From Desulfurivibrio sp. (lineage in GTDB: Bacteria > Desulfobacterota > Desulfobulbia > Desulfobulbales > SURF-16), in contig QZKJ01000103.1 in assembly GCA_003605035.1 (NCBI GenBank), positions 1-64,000 of the forward strand: DNA of 64,000 nucleotides. Direction: 5' to 3'. Below the pieces are notes generated by a model. The model did not search any database, was not told the DNA's origin, and was given only the letters and a program-made list of their open reading frames with translations. Of the stretch, positions 48,187 through 58,440 are shown piece by piece. A program made the translations under genes and the position numbers. Numbering within the stretch: position 1 is the stretch's first letter; each line of letters starts with the position of its first letter.

Positions 48187-50334
48187 ATGGCGGATGAAAA
48201 ACAGACAACCTCTGATCTTGATGACTGGCTCGAAGATCTGGATGATGCGGATGAATTTTCCGGTGAACTTGACCAGGAGAATATTGATGCCCTGCTGAGT
48301 AACGGCTTAGGCTCCGTTGCTGCCGAACCGGCGGCAGAGGCCCCGGCGGACAATGCCTCGGTGGAGCTGGATCAGGCCAATATCGACGCCCTGCTGGGTG
48401 GCCTGGATGCCGAACCGGCGGCAGAGGCCCCGGCGGACAATGCCGCAGTGGAGCTTGATCAGGCCAACATCGACGCCCTGCTGGGAGGCCTGGATGGCGC
48501 GCCGGCGGCAGAGGTCCCGGCGGACACTGCCGCGGTGGAGCTTGATCAGGCCAACATCGACGCCCTGCTGGGAGGCCTGGATGGCGCGCCGGCGGCAGAG
48601 GCCCCGGCGGACATTGCCGCGGTGGAGCTTGATCAGGCCAACATCGACGCCCTGCTGGGTGGCCTGGATGGCGCGTCGGCGGCAGAGGCCCCGGCAGATA
48701 ATGCCTCAGTGGAGCTTGATCAGGCCAATATCGACCTGCTGTTAGGAGCGGATGATGACGATGCCCCCCTGTCCGGCGAGGCGGAAGAGCTTGATCAGGA
48801 CAATATCGACGCCCTGCTGCGCGGTGCCGACCAGCAGGAAAAAGAGCCTACTGCCGGGGATTTTCTCGTGGCAGGCCCGGGCCAGGGGGCCGGTCCCGGT
48901 GAAGGGCTGGATGTGGATCAGGATGAGATTGATCAGCTTTTTTCCGGGCTTGACGATGATGAGACGGAAGAGCCCTTCCCCTCCGAGGAGATGGATCTGG
49001 CCGATGTGCTGGAAGAGGATGACGATTTCCAGGAGGTGAAGAACACCTCCCGGGGGAATAAGACGAAGACATCCTCCGGCGAAACAACCGTGGCCGGGGA
49101 CATGGACGAACTGCCCCATGAAATACCTGACCATCACCGGGGAGAAGGCGGGTTCCTTCCCTTTCTGCCTGTGTCGATAACCAAGACCGTTGCCTCGGCA
49201 ATCGCGGTATGTCTGGCCCTGGTGGTGGCCTCTGGCCTCTATTTTTTCCGGCCCGAGCAGGAAAAGGAGCCGGCGATTCCCATGCAGAATGGCGAACCGG
49301 TGGCGCAGGTGGAGGAGCCGCCGCCACCGCCGGCCGGGGTCAACCATATCCCGGTGGTCGCCGACATCCTGTATGCCATGCCGGAAACCGGCGGTGAAGT
49401 GGCTGTAACCCTGGCTGCCAAAGATGATGACAGCGACGCCCTTGCCTTTGCGGTGACCAGCCAGCCGCAGCATGGCCGTCTGTCCGGGGATGCGCCTGCG
49501 CTGGTTTATCTGCCGAACAAGGATTTCCCCGGCGAAGACCGCTTCGAGTACCAGGTCAGTGACGGCAAGGACAGCAGCGGTCTGGCCAAGGTGATTATTA
49601 CCGGGCCGAACCTGGCCAAGCTGGCGGAAGAACAGGAAAAGCAAAGGGCCGAGGCGGTGAAAAATCCTTTACAGCCGAGCAGGGCGGAGGTTCATGCCAG
49701 GAACAAGACCTATGACATGGCCAGTACCGACAAGGTGGTAATAGACTGGGGGAGGATCTGGCGCGAGGCAAATCACAGCCCTTTCAGCTCCAAGGTCTTT
49801 GTTGATATAGATGGTTCCCACCTGAAGGGCAGCCTGCGCAAAGTCGATGACGGCAGGTACGTCTACCGGCCGGATCCCTCTTTTACCGGCAAGGATGTGC
49901 TTCATTACCGTTTCAAGCGGGGCGGTCTGAGCTCCGGTCTGGGCAAGGTGACCTTGCGGGTCAGCCGCGGCGATCTGCCGCCGGAAATCCGCCTCGGAGA
50001 AATGGCCGGAACCTACCTGGTCGGTGAAACCGTCCGCATCGATGCAAGTCCAACCAGGGATGAAGCCAGAGGCCGGCTGAGTTTCCGGTGGGAGCAGATA
50101 TCCGGGGTGCCGGTGCAGATTAAAAGAAACAATGAGGAAGGATCCATTATTACCTTTGCCATGCCCTCCTCTTTTTACACCTCAACGGAGCCCGGCCCCG
50201 TGCTGCGGGTCACGGCAGTGGATGCCGCCGGGCAAAGTGATTCCCGGGAGGTCAAGGTGCGGACCGTCTCCCGCCGCAAGTCAGCCCTCTGGGGGATGGC
50301 GGACAACAGTGATGGGGCGGCTCTGTTGCGCTAA
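48187..50334 (+). CDS. Bitopic protein with FliM-like peptide array and extracellular cadherin/Ig-like domains
   Basis: 715 residues. Residues 1-330 are acidic and low-complexity and carry eight copies of a motif of the form LDQ(A/D/E)NIDALLxG: one near residue 24, five in a 29-residue tandem repeat (about 46-190), and two more near 200 and 240 (DVDQDEIDQLFSG). The motif resembles the start of FliM/FliY (LSQxEIDALL), which binds phospho-CheY. A transmembrane helix follows (about 335-355, SITKTVASAIAVCLALVVASG), then three cadherin- or Ig-like domains to the end (PVVADILYAMPETGG..., YPNKDFPGEDRFEYQVSDGKD). Function is unknown; an organising scaffold is inferred. Confidence 0.65.
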   Translation: MADEKQTTSDLDDWLEDLDDADEFSGELDQENIDALLSNGLGSVAAEPAAEAPADNASVELDQANIDALLGGLDAEPAAEAPADNAAVELDQANIDALLGGLDGAPAAEVPADTAAVELDQANIDALLGGLDGAPAAEAPADIAAVELDQANIDALLGGLDGASAAEAPADNASVELDQANIDLLLGADDDDAPLSGEAEELDQDNIDALLRGADQQEKEPTAGDFLVAGPGQGAGPGEGLDVDQDEIDQLFSGLDDDETEEPFPSEEMDLADVLEEDDDFQEVKNTSRGNKTKTSSGETTVAGDMDELPHEIPDHHRGEGGFLPFLPVSITKTVASAIAVCLALVVASGLYFFRPEQEKEPAIPMQNGEPVAQVEEPPPPPAGVNHIPVVADILYAMPETGGEVAVTLAAKDDDSDALAFAVTSQPQHGRLSGDAPALVYLPNKDFPGEDRFEYQVSDGKDSSGLAKVIITGPNLAKLAEEQEKQRAEAVKNPLQPSRAEVHARNKTYDMASTDKVVIDWGRIWREANHSPFSSKVFVDIDGSHLKGSLRKVDDGRYVYRPDPSFTGKDVLHYRFKRGGLSSGLGKVTLRVSRGDLPPEIRLGEMAGTYLVGETVRIDASPTRDEARGRLSFRWEQISGVPVQIKRNNEEGSIITFAMPSSFYTSTEPGPVLRVTAVDAAGQSDSREVKVRTVSRRKSALWGMADNSDGAALLR
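48322..48756 (+). repeat. Five tandem 87-bp repeats within the array gene
   Basis: Units start at 48322, 48409, 48496, 48583 and 48670. They encode 29-residue copies of AEPAAEAPADNA-type linkers plus the DQANIDALLGG motif. Copies 3 and 4 are nearly identical at the DNA level, so the array is likely to expand or shrink by recombination; the last copy has lost one motif residue (LLLGADD). Confidence 0.9.
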
Positions 50335-50342
50335 CCAGGCTC

Positions 50343-50996
50343 CTACCAGCGGCTTTTGAGCGCCGCCACGGTCTGCCGGTAGTCACCGGAGAAAACCGCG
50401 GAACCAGCCACAAAGATATTGGCCCCGGCCGCCGAAATGGCGCCGATGGTGTCTGGGCTTACCCCGCCGTCAATTTCAATGCCCGTCGTAAGGCCAAGCT
50501 GGTCGATGCGCGCCTTTAAGGCACGGATTTTATCCAGGGTGGAGGGAATGAAGGACTGGCCGCCGAACCCCGGGTTGACACTCATCAGCATCACCAGATC
50601 AACATCAGCGAGGATATGATCAAGGGTTGCCAGCGAGGTGGCGGGGTTCAGCACCACCCCAGCCTTTTTGCCGAGCTTTCTGATGTGCTGGATGGTGCGG
50701 TGCAGATGGGGGCACGCCTCGACATGCACGGTGATCCAGTCCGCCCCGGCCTCGGCGAAGGCGTCAAGGTAGCGGTCGGCATCGCTGATCATCAGATGCA
50801 CGTCCAGCGGGTGGCGGCAGATTTTGCGCACCGCCGCCACCACCAGCGGCCCGATGGTGATATTGGGCACAAAATGGCCATCCATGACATCCACATGGAT
50901 GACATCGGCGCCGGCCTGGATCACCTCGGCAATCTCTTCCCCCAGCCGCGCGAAATCGGCGGAAAGAATAGAGGGGGCAAGCATTTTGTTCTGCAT
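50343..50996 (-). CDS. rpe: Ribulose-phosphate 3-epimerase
   Basis: Interconverts ribulose 5-phosphate and xylulose 5-phosphate. 217 residues from ATG 50996, which has AAGGA upstream; longer frames upstream lie in the M16 peptidase region. Signatures: SILSADFARLGEEI, HVDVMDGHFVPNITIGP, MSVNPGFGGQSFIP and EIDGGVSPDTI. It follows the peptidase on the same strand. Confidence 0.96.
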   Translation of the reverse strand: MQNKMLAPSILSADFARLGEEIAEVIQAGADVIHVDVMDGHFVPNITIGPLVVAAVRKICRHPLDVHLMISDADRYLDAFAEAGADWITVHVEACPHLHRTIQHIRKLGKKAGVVLNPATSLATLDHILADVDLVMLMSVNPGFGGQSFIPSTLDKIRALKARIDQLGLTTGIEIDGGVSPDTIGAISAAGANIFVAGSAVFSGDYRQTVAALKSRW

Positions 50997-51054
50997 GAGA
51001 GTAAGTCCTTGTTCCAACGTTCCAGCGCTCAAACGTTTAATCGCTTGAACGTTA

Positions 51055-53733
51055 TTATTTCGCCCCGACGGTGACCATGACATAATGGTCGGGCTGGATG
51101 TAGCGGCGGGCCACCTCGAGCACCCTTTCCTCGTCGATCTTCTCGATCTCCTCAATGTAGCGGTTGCCGTAATCCTGTCCCAGCCCGTAAGTCTCGTTGA
51201 GACCCATTTCCATGGCCTGGGCGCCATGGGTCTGCAGCCCCATCTCATACTGGCTGATCAGCAGGTTTTTGGCCTTGATCAGTTCCTCATCGCTAACCGC
51301 TTCCTCCTGGATCAGATAGAGTTCTTTCCACAGCGCCTTGATGACCTCATCTCTTTTATCCGGGCTGGTGCCGATGTAAATGCCGAATGAGCCGGTCTCA
51401 AGGCCGAACAGGGAGAAGGCGGAAAGACTGTAGGCCAGGCTCTGTTTGTCGCGCAGCTCGTTGAAGAGCCTGCCGCTCTGGCCGCTCATGATGGTCTCGA
51501 TGATTTCCAGGGGGTATCTGTCTTCGCTGGCGAGCGGGACGCCGAGAAAACCGATGACAATATGCACCTGCTCCTTGTTGCGGGCAACGGAGAAGAATTC
51601 CGGCCGGGCCGGCGGGAGCGGGGCCAGGAAAGTCTCCTGGACCACATCGTTTTTCGATCCCGGGTTGGTCCAGGCGCCGAAATATTGTTCCGCCAGATCC
51701 CTGACCTCGTCAGCCTTGACATCACCGGCCACCGTCAGCACCATCTTTTCGGGAATGGCGTGATCCCGGTAGATTTTTTTCAGATTGCCGGTGGTGAAGT
51801 TTTTGAGGGCCGCTTCCGAACCAGCGGTGTTCAGGGCGTAAGGATGGCCCTGAAAGAGCAGGCGGTTGAATTCCCTGAAGGCCAGCGAGGGCAGGGAATC
51901 ATCCTGCTGTTTGAGCTGGGCCAGCAGCTCCGGCCTGATTTTTTCCGCCTCTGCCTCATCAAAGGCCGGGGTGATGAGGATATCCCGGAAAAGAGCGAGC
52001 CCGTCAGCAAAAAAGCGGGCCAGAAAATCGGCTTTCAGGCCGAAGGTGTTCTTGCCGTTGAAACCGGCCACCGAGCCTGCCATTTCAGCGATCGCCAGGG
52101 TAAGCTCCCGGGAGGACAGCTGTTCGGTGGCGGTGGGCAGCAGTTCGGTGATGAAGGCAAAAGCGCCATTGGTGGCCTCCGTTTCACTGCGCAGGCCGCC
52201 GGGAAAGATGGCCCGCACGGAAACGGTGGGGATGCCGGGGTCTTCCCGCACCAGCAGCGTGATGCCGTTGGCCAGCTGGAACCGGTGCACGTCATTGAGG
52301 TAGGAGTCGATGATCAGGGAGGGGGGCACGCTGTTTTTGGCGGCTTCCTCCGCCCTGGCGATGAGCTGGGCAAACATCCCGCTGTCCATGTCCATGGGGG
52401 CATCCAGCGGCAGCAGGCAGCCGGCGGAGATGTTTCTGGTGGTAAAATATTTCTGGGCCACCCGCATGACATCGTCGGCGCTGACCGAGCGCACCTTGAC
52501 CAGATATTCGTCCTCCCGCGGGTCGCCGGTGAGAAATTCAAAGGAGCCCAGGGTGCGGGCCTGCCCTTCCGCCCGTTCCAGGTTGAAGACAAAGTCGCTT
52601 TCCAGGTTGCGCTTCACCCGGTTGAGCTCGTCCTCGCTGACCCGCAGGTATTTGAGCCGGAAGAATTCTTCCAGCATGGCCTGCATGGCCTCGGGCAGTC
52701 TGGCGGCGTCCAGGGTGGCGGTGGCCTCCATCAGCCCTTTGTCCTTGGGGGTAAAGGCGGCGGCGCTGACCCGGTAGACCAGCCGCTTTTCATTGCGCAG
52801 CTCATTGAACAGGCGGGATGCCTCCCCCTGGCCGAGGATGGCGGCAATGACATCGAGCACCGGGGTGTCCGGATGGACAAAGGGCGTAACGGGAAAGGCC
52901 AAAGCCAGATGGGTCTGGTTGATGTCGTCCTTCTGCTGGAAAAAGCGGGGGGCATCCTGGTCCGGTTCCTGGGGCAGGGGGGGCTGGATATGCTCACCCT
53001 GGGCAATGTCGCCCATGAGATTCTTCACCGCGCTCAGCACATCGGCGTAACGCACGTCGCCCACCACCAGCACGGTGAAGTTCTCGGCATGATAATGGTC
53101 CTGCATATAGGAGAGAATGTCCTCCCTGGTAAAACCGGTGACGCTTGCCTCCGTGCCGATGACCGGCAGCCGGTAGGGATGGACGGTATAGGCCGTGGTC
53201 ATCAGCTGCTCGAAGAGCTTGGTTTCCGGCCGGTCGTTGCGCATGCGGATTTCTTCCAGGATCACCTTTTTTTCCCGCTCCAGCTCATCCGGGTCAAATA
53301 TCGAGTGGCGCAGTGCGTCGTTGAGCACATCCAGCCCCCTTTCCCAGAAGCGGGCGGAGAGGGTGGCATGGTAGACCGTGTATTCATAGGAGGTATAGGC
53401 ATTGATGCGGCCCCCCACCTCTTCGATGTCGCCGGCAACCCTGCCCAGGCCCCTGGTGGGGGTGCCCTTGAAGATCATATGTTCGATCAGGTGGGTGATG
53501 CCGGCTTCGTCGGGGTCTTCGTAAATGCTGCCGGCCTTTACCCAGATCTGCACGGTGGCGACCTTGGTCCCGGGCGTCTCCTTGACCAGGACGGTCAGCT
53601 TGTTGGGGAGGGTTTCCTTGTACAGATGGGATGAAAGTTGTTTGGCATTGCTGGTATGTGTCGTCATGATGATGGCAGTCACTAGTAAAATCAGTAAGGA
53701 AAATGGTCGTAATTTCATGGGAACGGTCCGCAT
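51055..53733 (-). CDS. M16-family zinc metallopeptidase, exported
   Basis: 892-residue pitrilysin-like peptidase with two M16 halves. Signal-like N-terminus (about 1-30). The N-terminal half has the inverted zinc motif HLIEH at 81-85 and the third ligand E near 160-161 (ILEEI), so it is active; the C-terminal half lacks the motif. Start ATG 53733 overlaps the lgt stop (TAATG); a second ATG at 53718 is possible. Broad peptide-degrading or processing role in the periplasm is likely. Confidence 0.9.
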   Translation of the reverse strand: MRTVPMKLRPFSLLILLVTAIIMTTHTSNAKQLSSHLYKETLPNKLTVLVKETPGTKVATVQIWVKAGSIYEDPDEAGITHLIEHMIFKGTPTRGLGRVAGDIEEVGGRINAYTSYEYTVYHATLSARFWERGLDVLNDALRHSIFDPDELEREKKVILEEIRMRNDRPETKLFEQLMTTAYTVHPYRLPVIGTEASVTGFTREDILSYMQDHYHAENFTVLVVGDVRYADVLSAVKNLMGDIAQGEHIQPPLPQEPDQDAPRFFQQKDDINQTHLALAFPVTPFVHPDTPVLDVIAAILGQGEASRLFNELRNEKRLVYRVSAAAFTPKDKGLMEATATLDAARLPEAMQAMLEEFFRLKYLRVSEDELNRVKRNLESDFVFNLERAEGQARTLGSFEFLTGDPREDEYLVKVRSVSADDVMRVAQKYFTTRNISAGCLLPLDAPMDMDSGMFAQLIARAEEAAKNSVPPSLIIDSYLNDVHRFQLANGITLLVREDPGIPTVSVRAIFPGGLRSETEATNGAFAFITELLPTATEQLSSRELTLAIAEMAGSVAGFNGKNTFGLKADFLARFFADGLALFRDILITPAFDEAEAEKIRPELLAQLKQQDDSLPSLAFREFNRLLFQGHPYALNTAGSEAALKNFTTGNLKKIYRDHAIPEKMVLTVAGDVKADEVRDLAEQYFGAWTNPGSKNDVVQETFLAPLPPARPEFFSVARNKEQVHIVIGFLGVPLASEDRYPLEIIETIMSGQSGRLFNELRDKQSLAYSLSAFSLFGLETGSFGIYIGTSPDKRDEVIKALWKELYLIQEEAVSDEELIKAKNLLISQYEMGLQTHGAQAMEMGLNETYGLGQDYGNRYIEEIEKIDEERVLEVARRYIQPDHYVMVTVGAK

Positions 53734-54527
53734 TACACGTTAGCTTCGTTTTTTACGTTAAAATAGAGAATTAATCCAGCACAAATCATTGCCGCGCTTA
53801 AAAGCTGTCCCCGGGTGATAAAGCCGGCCAGAAAGCCGATCTGGGCGTCCGGCTGGCGGAAGAACTCGCTGCAGATCCGGAAAAGGCCGTAGAGCACCAG
53901 AAAGGCGGCCAGCATGGTGCCGTGGGCCCAGCCACGGCGATATTTCACGGTTTTCAGGGGCCAGAGAATGACAAACAGCAGCACCCCCTCCAGCAGGGCC
54001 TCATAGAGCTGGGAGGGATGACGGGCCAGCGGTCCGGCCCCGGGAAAAACCATGGCCCAGGGCACGTCGCTCACTCGGCCGAAGAGTTCGGCATTGATGA
54101 AATTGCCGATGCGGCCCAGCCCCAGGCCAACCGGAGTCGTTACTACGTAGATGTCCGCTGTTTCCAGAAAGTTCAGCCCTTTTTTGCGGCAGTAGAGAAA
54201 GCCTGCCAGCACCAGGCCGATGACCGCGCCATGAAAGGACATGCCGCCGTGCCAGGTGGCGAGGACCTCCAGCGGATGCTCCAGATAGTAGGAAAAGTTA
54301 TAAAAAATAACATAGCCCAGCCTGCCGCCCAGCACCAGGCTGATAATGAGCACAAAGTTGAGGTTTTCAAATTCAACTCCCAGCTTCCTGAGCCGGAATC
54401 TGTCGATCTGGTGGCGGACGAGAAAGTAGGTGCTGAGGAAACCGAGGACATACATCAGGCCGTACCAGCGAACCTGCAGAGGTCCCAGCTTGATGAGCAC
54501 CGGATCTATGTGCGGAAATGAAAGCAT
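53733..54527 (-). CDS. lgt: Prolipoprotein diacylglyceryl transferase
   Basis: Adds diacylglycerol to the lipobox cysteine of prolipoproteins at the inner membrane. 264 residues, seven-helix protein. Starts MLSFPHIDPVLIKLGPLQVRWYGLMYVLGF, then HGGMSFHGAVIG, and the signature GRIGNFINAELFGR (about 140-153). It precedes and overlaps the M16 gene. Confidence 0.96.
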   Translation of the reverse strand: MLSFPHIDPVLIKLGPLQVRWYGLMYVLGFLSTYFLVRHQIDRFRLRKLGVEFENLNFVLIISLVLGGRLGYVIFYNFSYYLEHPLEVLATWHGGMSFHGAVIGLVLAGFLYCRKKGLNFLETADIYVVTTPVGLGLGRIGNFINAELFGRVSDVPWAMVFPGAGPLARHPSQLYEALLEGVLLFVILWPLKTVKYRRGWAHGTMLAAFLVLYGLFRICSEFFRQPDAQIGFLAGFITRGQLLSAAMICAGLILYFNVKNEANV

Positions 54528-55089
54528 ACCGCCATTAAACCTGAGAAAATTTGCTTGTCAAGTGATTGTGCGTGCAAAGGCGCTGCCTAAAGTGACCTCA
54601 GGGCCGCCGTTCTTCGGAGCTGCTCCGGGGCGGGCAGCCGGGCTGCCAGACCTTGTCAGCCGGAGGGCTCGCGCCACGATCCTGCCTGGTTTTCCGGCGG
54701 GCATCAGTGGTTTTATAAGCACCTTTTTTCTGCAAGGCAAGAAGAAATTTCCGGCCGCTGCTTACAAGAGATTGCCCGGCTAGGTCTTTATCGCGGCCGG
54801 AGACCTTGAAAAAAATTTCTGCCATTCTTAAATTTCTTTTCATTTTTCCCGTAAATGAATATCATTTTATAGTACATAAAGCTTCTTTCATTTCAGCCTG
54901 TGATCACCGGGTAATTGCGCCTGTTCCTGTTCTGCCCTTCTCTGCCGAGGGTTTTGCCATGGGGCACTGCTTCGTTTCCTTCCCGATCGCCGCCCCCGTT
55001 TCTCCCAAAACCCGATTACGGCAAGGGATTTTTTCCGTTTTCTCCCCGGGCAATGTCTTTGATCCAGTGGACTGGATGGACCTAACCGC
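54528..55089. other. Spacer between lgt and the sensor kinase gene
   Basis: About 560 bp between divergent genes. A minus-strand frame at 54843-54598 (81 codons) is open but loses any protein-like character in its second half and is not called. GC content falls around 54830-54890. A small hairpin (GGGCAGCCGGGCTGCC near 54633-54648) is present. No clear promoter was found for the kinase. Confidence 0.4.
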
Positions 55090-58000
55090 ATGAAAGCAAA
55101 AAAGATATTTACCCGGACAACCGCCAGTATCATCGCCAGCGCCGCAGTTATCATTGCCATCATCTACGTGGCCCACCTGTCCCATGAAAATTTCAGGGAA
55201 ACCGTCGTTTCCCAGATGGAGCAGCAGTTGCGGGCAACCAACGAGGCAACTGCCAGGGGCATGCAAGAATATGTTGCCGAGCATATTGAAATAATCCTTA
55301 AGGCGTTTGCTAGGGATCCCTATCTGCAGCAGCGAATTATTGAGCAGGCATGCAGAGGGGGGCAGATGCCGGAAAACGGCTACTGTCCCATCGAAAATTT
55401 TTATAAAATCCACCAGAGTGAGATCTACGGACTGGCCGTCTTTGACGCCAGAGGAGTTCTCCTGCAAAGTCATCCCGCCCTGGGAAACGAACAAGGCCTC
55501 ACTGCCGGGGAAAGGTCGGATATCGCCTTTGTGATCAACAGCCACCGATCACATATCAGTGAAACGTTTGTCAACGAGCGGGCCAAGCTCTCCATTTCCG
55601 TCTCTGAGCCGATTTTTGCCCATAAGGAATTTATCGGCATCGTCAGGTGGGTGATTGAGGTTGAAACCCTGGCCAGGCGTTTTATCAGCCCGATCAAGGT
55701 TGGGCAGAGCGGTTTTGCCTGGATGTTTGATGATAAACAGACGATCCTTTCCTATCCGAGAAGAGAATTCATCGGCATCGCGGTGCTGGATCTCATCAAA
55801 AAAATGCATGTGGAAAGAGGGGAAACATTTCCCGAAAACAGGACGGAAGAACATGTCAGGACGGAGCATGATTATCTGAACAGGGTGGCAAGCGAGCAGG
55901 AGGGGACCGGCATCTATACGAATTGTCTAACGGATGAGAACGATCTGATCGCCTTCTGGCGCATTCCCATCGGCGAGACGCACTGGAATCTTATCTTGAG
56001 CCTGCCTTATACGGAAATTGCCGGACCGATCAACCGCCATGCCAGAAATACCACCTTGCTGACCGGGATGCTGGTGCTGGTGCTGGGGACCGGCGGACTC
56101 ATGCTGTTCAGGAGTCAGAAACGCGCGGCCAGGCTTGAAATAGAGGCCAGGTATCTGCAGGAGATCGCCGATGGAGCCGAAGCGCTGCGGGAGAGTGAGC
56201 AGAAATTGTCCGGAGTGATCGAGTCGGTGCCGGATTACATGTGCATGGTGGATAAGCAGTTCAACATCATCTGGGCCAATGAGAATACCGAGTCAGTTTT
56301 CGGTACGGATATTCTCGGCCGGAAATGTTTTACCGTGTATCAGGACAGCAGCGAGGTGTGTGCCCCGTGCATCGTCAGGAAATGCTTTGAAGACGGCAGA
56401 ATCCATGAATTTGAAACGGATATTGTCATCAATGGCAGACAGACGAATTTCTGGTGCATCGCCAATGTTGCCGCCCGGGACGAACATGGCAAACCGAAGA
56501 TGGTGGTGGAGCTGCTGCGTGACATCACCCACCGCAAGCGGGCCGAATCAGAAATCAGGGCGAGCGAGGAGCGCTACCGCAAACTCTTTGAGGAGGCCCG
56601 GGACGGCATATTTCTCGCTGAGGCGGAAAGCGGCATCATTGTTGACTGCAATCAGGAGGCGGCCAGGCTGGTGGGCAGGGAGAAGTCCGAATTGATCGGC
56701 CAGCACCAGACAATCGTGCACCCGCCGGAGCGTGTAACGGGTGCTTTTTCCGCAAGTTTCACAGCGCATATCGCCGAAGGCGAGGGCAGTATTCTGGAGG
56801 AGGAGGTCATCACCGGCAGCGGTGACATCAAGATCGTGGCCATCAAGGCCAGCCTGGTCAATATCGGCGGCAGGAAGTACCTGCAGGGCATGTTTCGTGA
56901 CATCACCGAAATGAAACGGGCTGAGGAGAAGCTGCGGGAGAGCGAGAAGAATTATCGGGAAATCCTCGATGCCATGGGTGACTGGATCCATGTGGTGGAC
57001 CGTGACTTGAAAATCGTCTTGTTTAATGGCGCCTTCCGGCGGGTGAACAGGGAACTGGGGCTGGACGAGGAAGTGATCGGCCGCACTCCCATGGAAATTT
57101 TCCCCTTTCTGCCGGCAAAGGTTGTTGATGAATACCGCTGGGTATTTGACACGAATAAGGTGCTGGTCACCCAGGAAACCAGCAGAATAGGCGACAGGGA
57201 ATTTATCACCGAATCCCGCAAGATACCTCTGCTGGAAGAGGGCCGGGTGGTCAGGGTTATTTCGGTTATCCGCGATATGACCGAGCAGAAGCGGTTCGAG
57301 GTGCAGTTCTATCAGGCGCAGAAAATGGAGTCCATCGGCACCCTGGCGGGCGGCGTGGCCCATGACTTCAATAATCTGCTGATGGGCATTCAGGGCAGAA
57401 ATTCCCTGATGCTGATGGATATCGACTCCAGCCATCCGTATTATGGCCATTTAAAGGAGATCGAAAGTATTGTCTGGCGGGCGGCGGAGCTCACCAAGCA
57501 GCTTCTCGGTTTTGCCCGGGGCGGCAAATATGAGGTTAAACCGCTCAATTTAAATCAGATTATCAAGGTGCAGAATCATTTGTTCGGCCGCACCAAGAAA
57601 GAGATCACCATTCATGAAAACTACGCGGAGGATCTGTGGCCCGTGGAAGCCGATCAGGGGCAACTGGAGCAGGTGATCCTGAACCTTTATATCAACGCCT
57701 GGCAGGCCATGCCCAATGGCGGCGATCTTTTCGTGCAGACGGAAAATGTCACCCTGGATGAAAATTACCTGCGGCCCTATGCCGTGAAGCCCGGCAACTA
57801 TGTCAAGATCTCGGTGACCGATACGGGGGTGGGCATTGATGCCGCCATCCAGCCGAAGATCTTTGACCCGTTCTTCACCACCAAGGAGATGGGCCGGGGA
57901 ACAGGTTTGGGGCTGGCCTCGGCATACGGTATCATCAAGAATCATGGCGGCATCATCAATGTTTACAGCGTCAAGGGACAGGGCGCCACCTTCAATATCT

Positions 58001-58440
58001 ATCTGCCCGCCTCGGAAAAGGATGTCATTGCTGAAAAGAAGCTGTCGGAAGAGCTGCTCAAAGGAGAAGGGACGGTGCTGCTGGTGGATGATGAGCAGTT
58101 GATCATCGACGTCGGCACGGAGATCATCAAGAGTCTGGGCTATGAGGTGCTGACCGCCCGCAGCGGGCAGGAGGCCCTGGACGTTTACGCCGGCAACCGG
58201 GGCAGCATCGACATCGTTCTGCTGGATCTGGTCATGCCCGGCATGAGCGGGGGCGAAACCTTCGCCGCCTTAAAGGAGATCAATCCCGAGGTGCGGGTGC
58301 TGCTGTCAAGCGGTTACAGTATCAATGGCCAGGCTTCCTCCATGCTGAAGAGGGGCTGTAACGGCTTTATTCAAAAACCCTATAACATGAAGGATCTGTC
58401 CCAGAAAATTCATGAGATTCTGACCAGGGAAAAGAGGTAA
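55090..58440 (+). CDS. Hybrid sensor histidine kinase with dCache-like and PAS domains
   Basis: 1116 residues. Two membrane helices (about 10-28 and 319-341) bracket a periplasmic dCache-like sensor. Three PAS domains follow (about 370-485, 490-610, 615-740). The kinase H-box has His758 in GGVAHDFNN; the ATPase has N-box [15 protein letters not shown]1 DTGVGIDA and F/G2 boxes. A C-terminal receiver has Asp1046 ([15 protein letters not shown]) and the K in FIQKPY. Likely relays a signal to a downstream histidine phosphotransferase or acts alone; no regulator gene is adjacent. Confidence 0.92.
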   Translation: MKAKKIFTRTTASIIASAAVIIAIIYVAHLSHENFRETVVSQMEQQLRATNEATARGMQEYVAEHIEIILKAFARDPYLQQRIIEQACRGGQMPENGYCPIENFYKIHQSEIYGLAVFDARGVLLQSHPALGNEQGLTAGERSDIAFVINSHRSHISETFVNERAKLSISVSEPIFAHKEFIGIVRWVIEVETLARRFISPIKVGQSGFAWMFDDKQTILSYPRREFIGIAVLDLIKKMHVERGETFPENRTEEHVRTEHDYLNRVASEQEGTGIYTNCLTDENDLIAFWRIPIGETHWNLILSLPYTEIAGPINRHARNTTLLTGMLVLVLGTGGLMLFRSQKRAARLEIEARYLQEIADGAEALRESEQKLSGVIESVPDYMCMVDKQFNIIWANENTESVFGTDILGRKCFTVYQDSSEVCAPCIVRKCFEDGRIHEFETDIVINGRQTNFWCIANVAARDEHGKPKMVVELLRDITHRKRAESEIRASEERYRKLFEEARDGIFLAEAESGIIVDCNQEAARLVGREKSELIGQHQTIVHPPERVTGAFSASFTAHIAEGEGSILEEEVITGSGDIKIVAIKASLVNIGGRKYLQGMFRDITEMKRAEEKLRESEKNYREILDAMGDWIHVVDRDLKIVLFNGAFRRVNRELGLDEEVIGRTPMEIFPFLPAKVVDEYRWVFDTNKVLVTQETSRIGDREFITESRKIPLLEEGRVVRVISVIRDMTEQKRFEVQFYQAQKMESIGTLAGGVAHDFNNLLMGIQGRNSLMLMDIDSSHPYYGHLKEIESIVWRAAELTKQLLGFARGGKYEVKPLNLNQIIKVQNHLFGRTKKEITIHENYAEDLWPVEADQGQLEQVILNLYINAWQAMPNGGDLFVQTENVTLDENYLRPYAVKPGNYVKISVTDTGVGIDAAIQPKIFDPFFTTKEMGRGTGLGLASAYGIIKNHGGIINVYSVKGQGATFNIYLPASEKDVIAEKKLSEELLKGEGTVLLVDDEQLIIDVGTEIIKSLGYEVLTARSGQEALDVYAGNRGSIDIVLLDLVMPGMSGGETFAALKEINPEVRVLLSSGYSINGQASSMLKRGCNGFIQKPYNMKDLSQKIHEILTREKR

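Noticed and set aside
48322-48756. Regular repeats that could suggest a CRISPR array
   Set aside because: The 87-bp units are nearly identical throughout, in frame with a coding sequence, and have no spacer diversity, so they are coding tandem repeats.
51562-53634. A 690-codon open frame on the plus strand
   Set aside because: It lies exactly opposite the M16 peptidase, whose motifs are clear on the minus strand. GC-rich codon bias explains the long antisense frame, and its product has no recognisable domain.
54598-54843. An 81-codon minus-strand frame upstream of lgt
   Set aside because: Starts plausibly but its second half is Arg/Pro/Ser-rich and has no protein-like pattern, with a weak ribosome-binding site.
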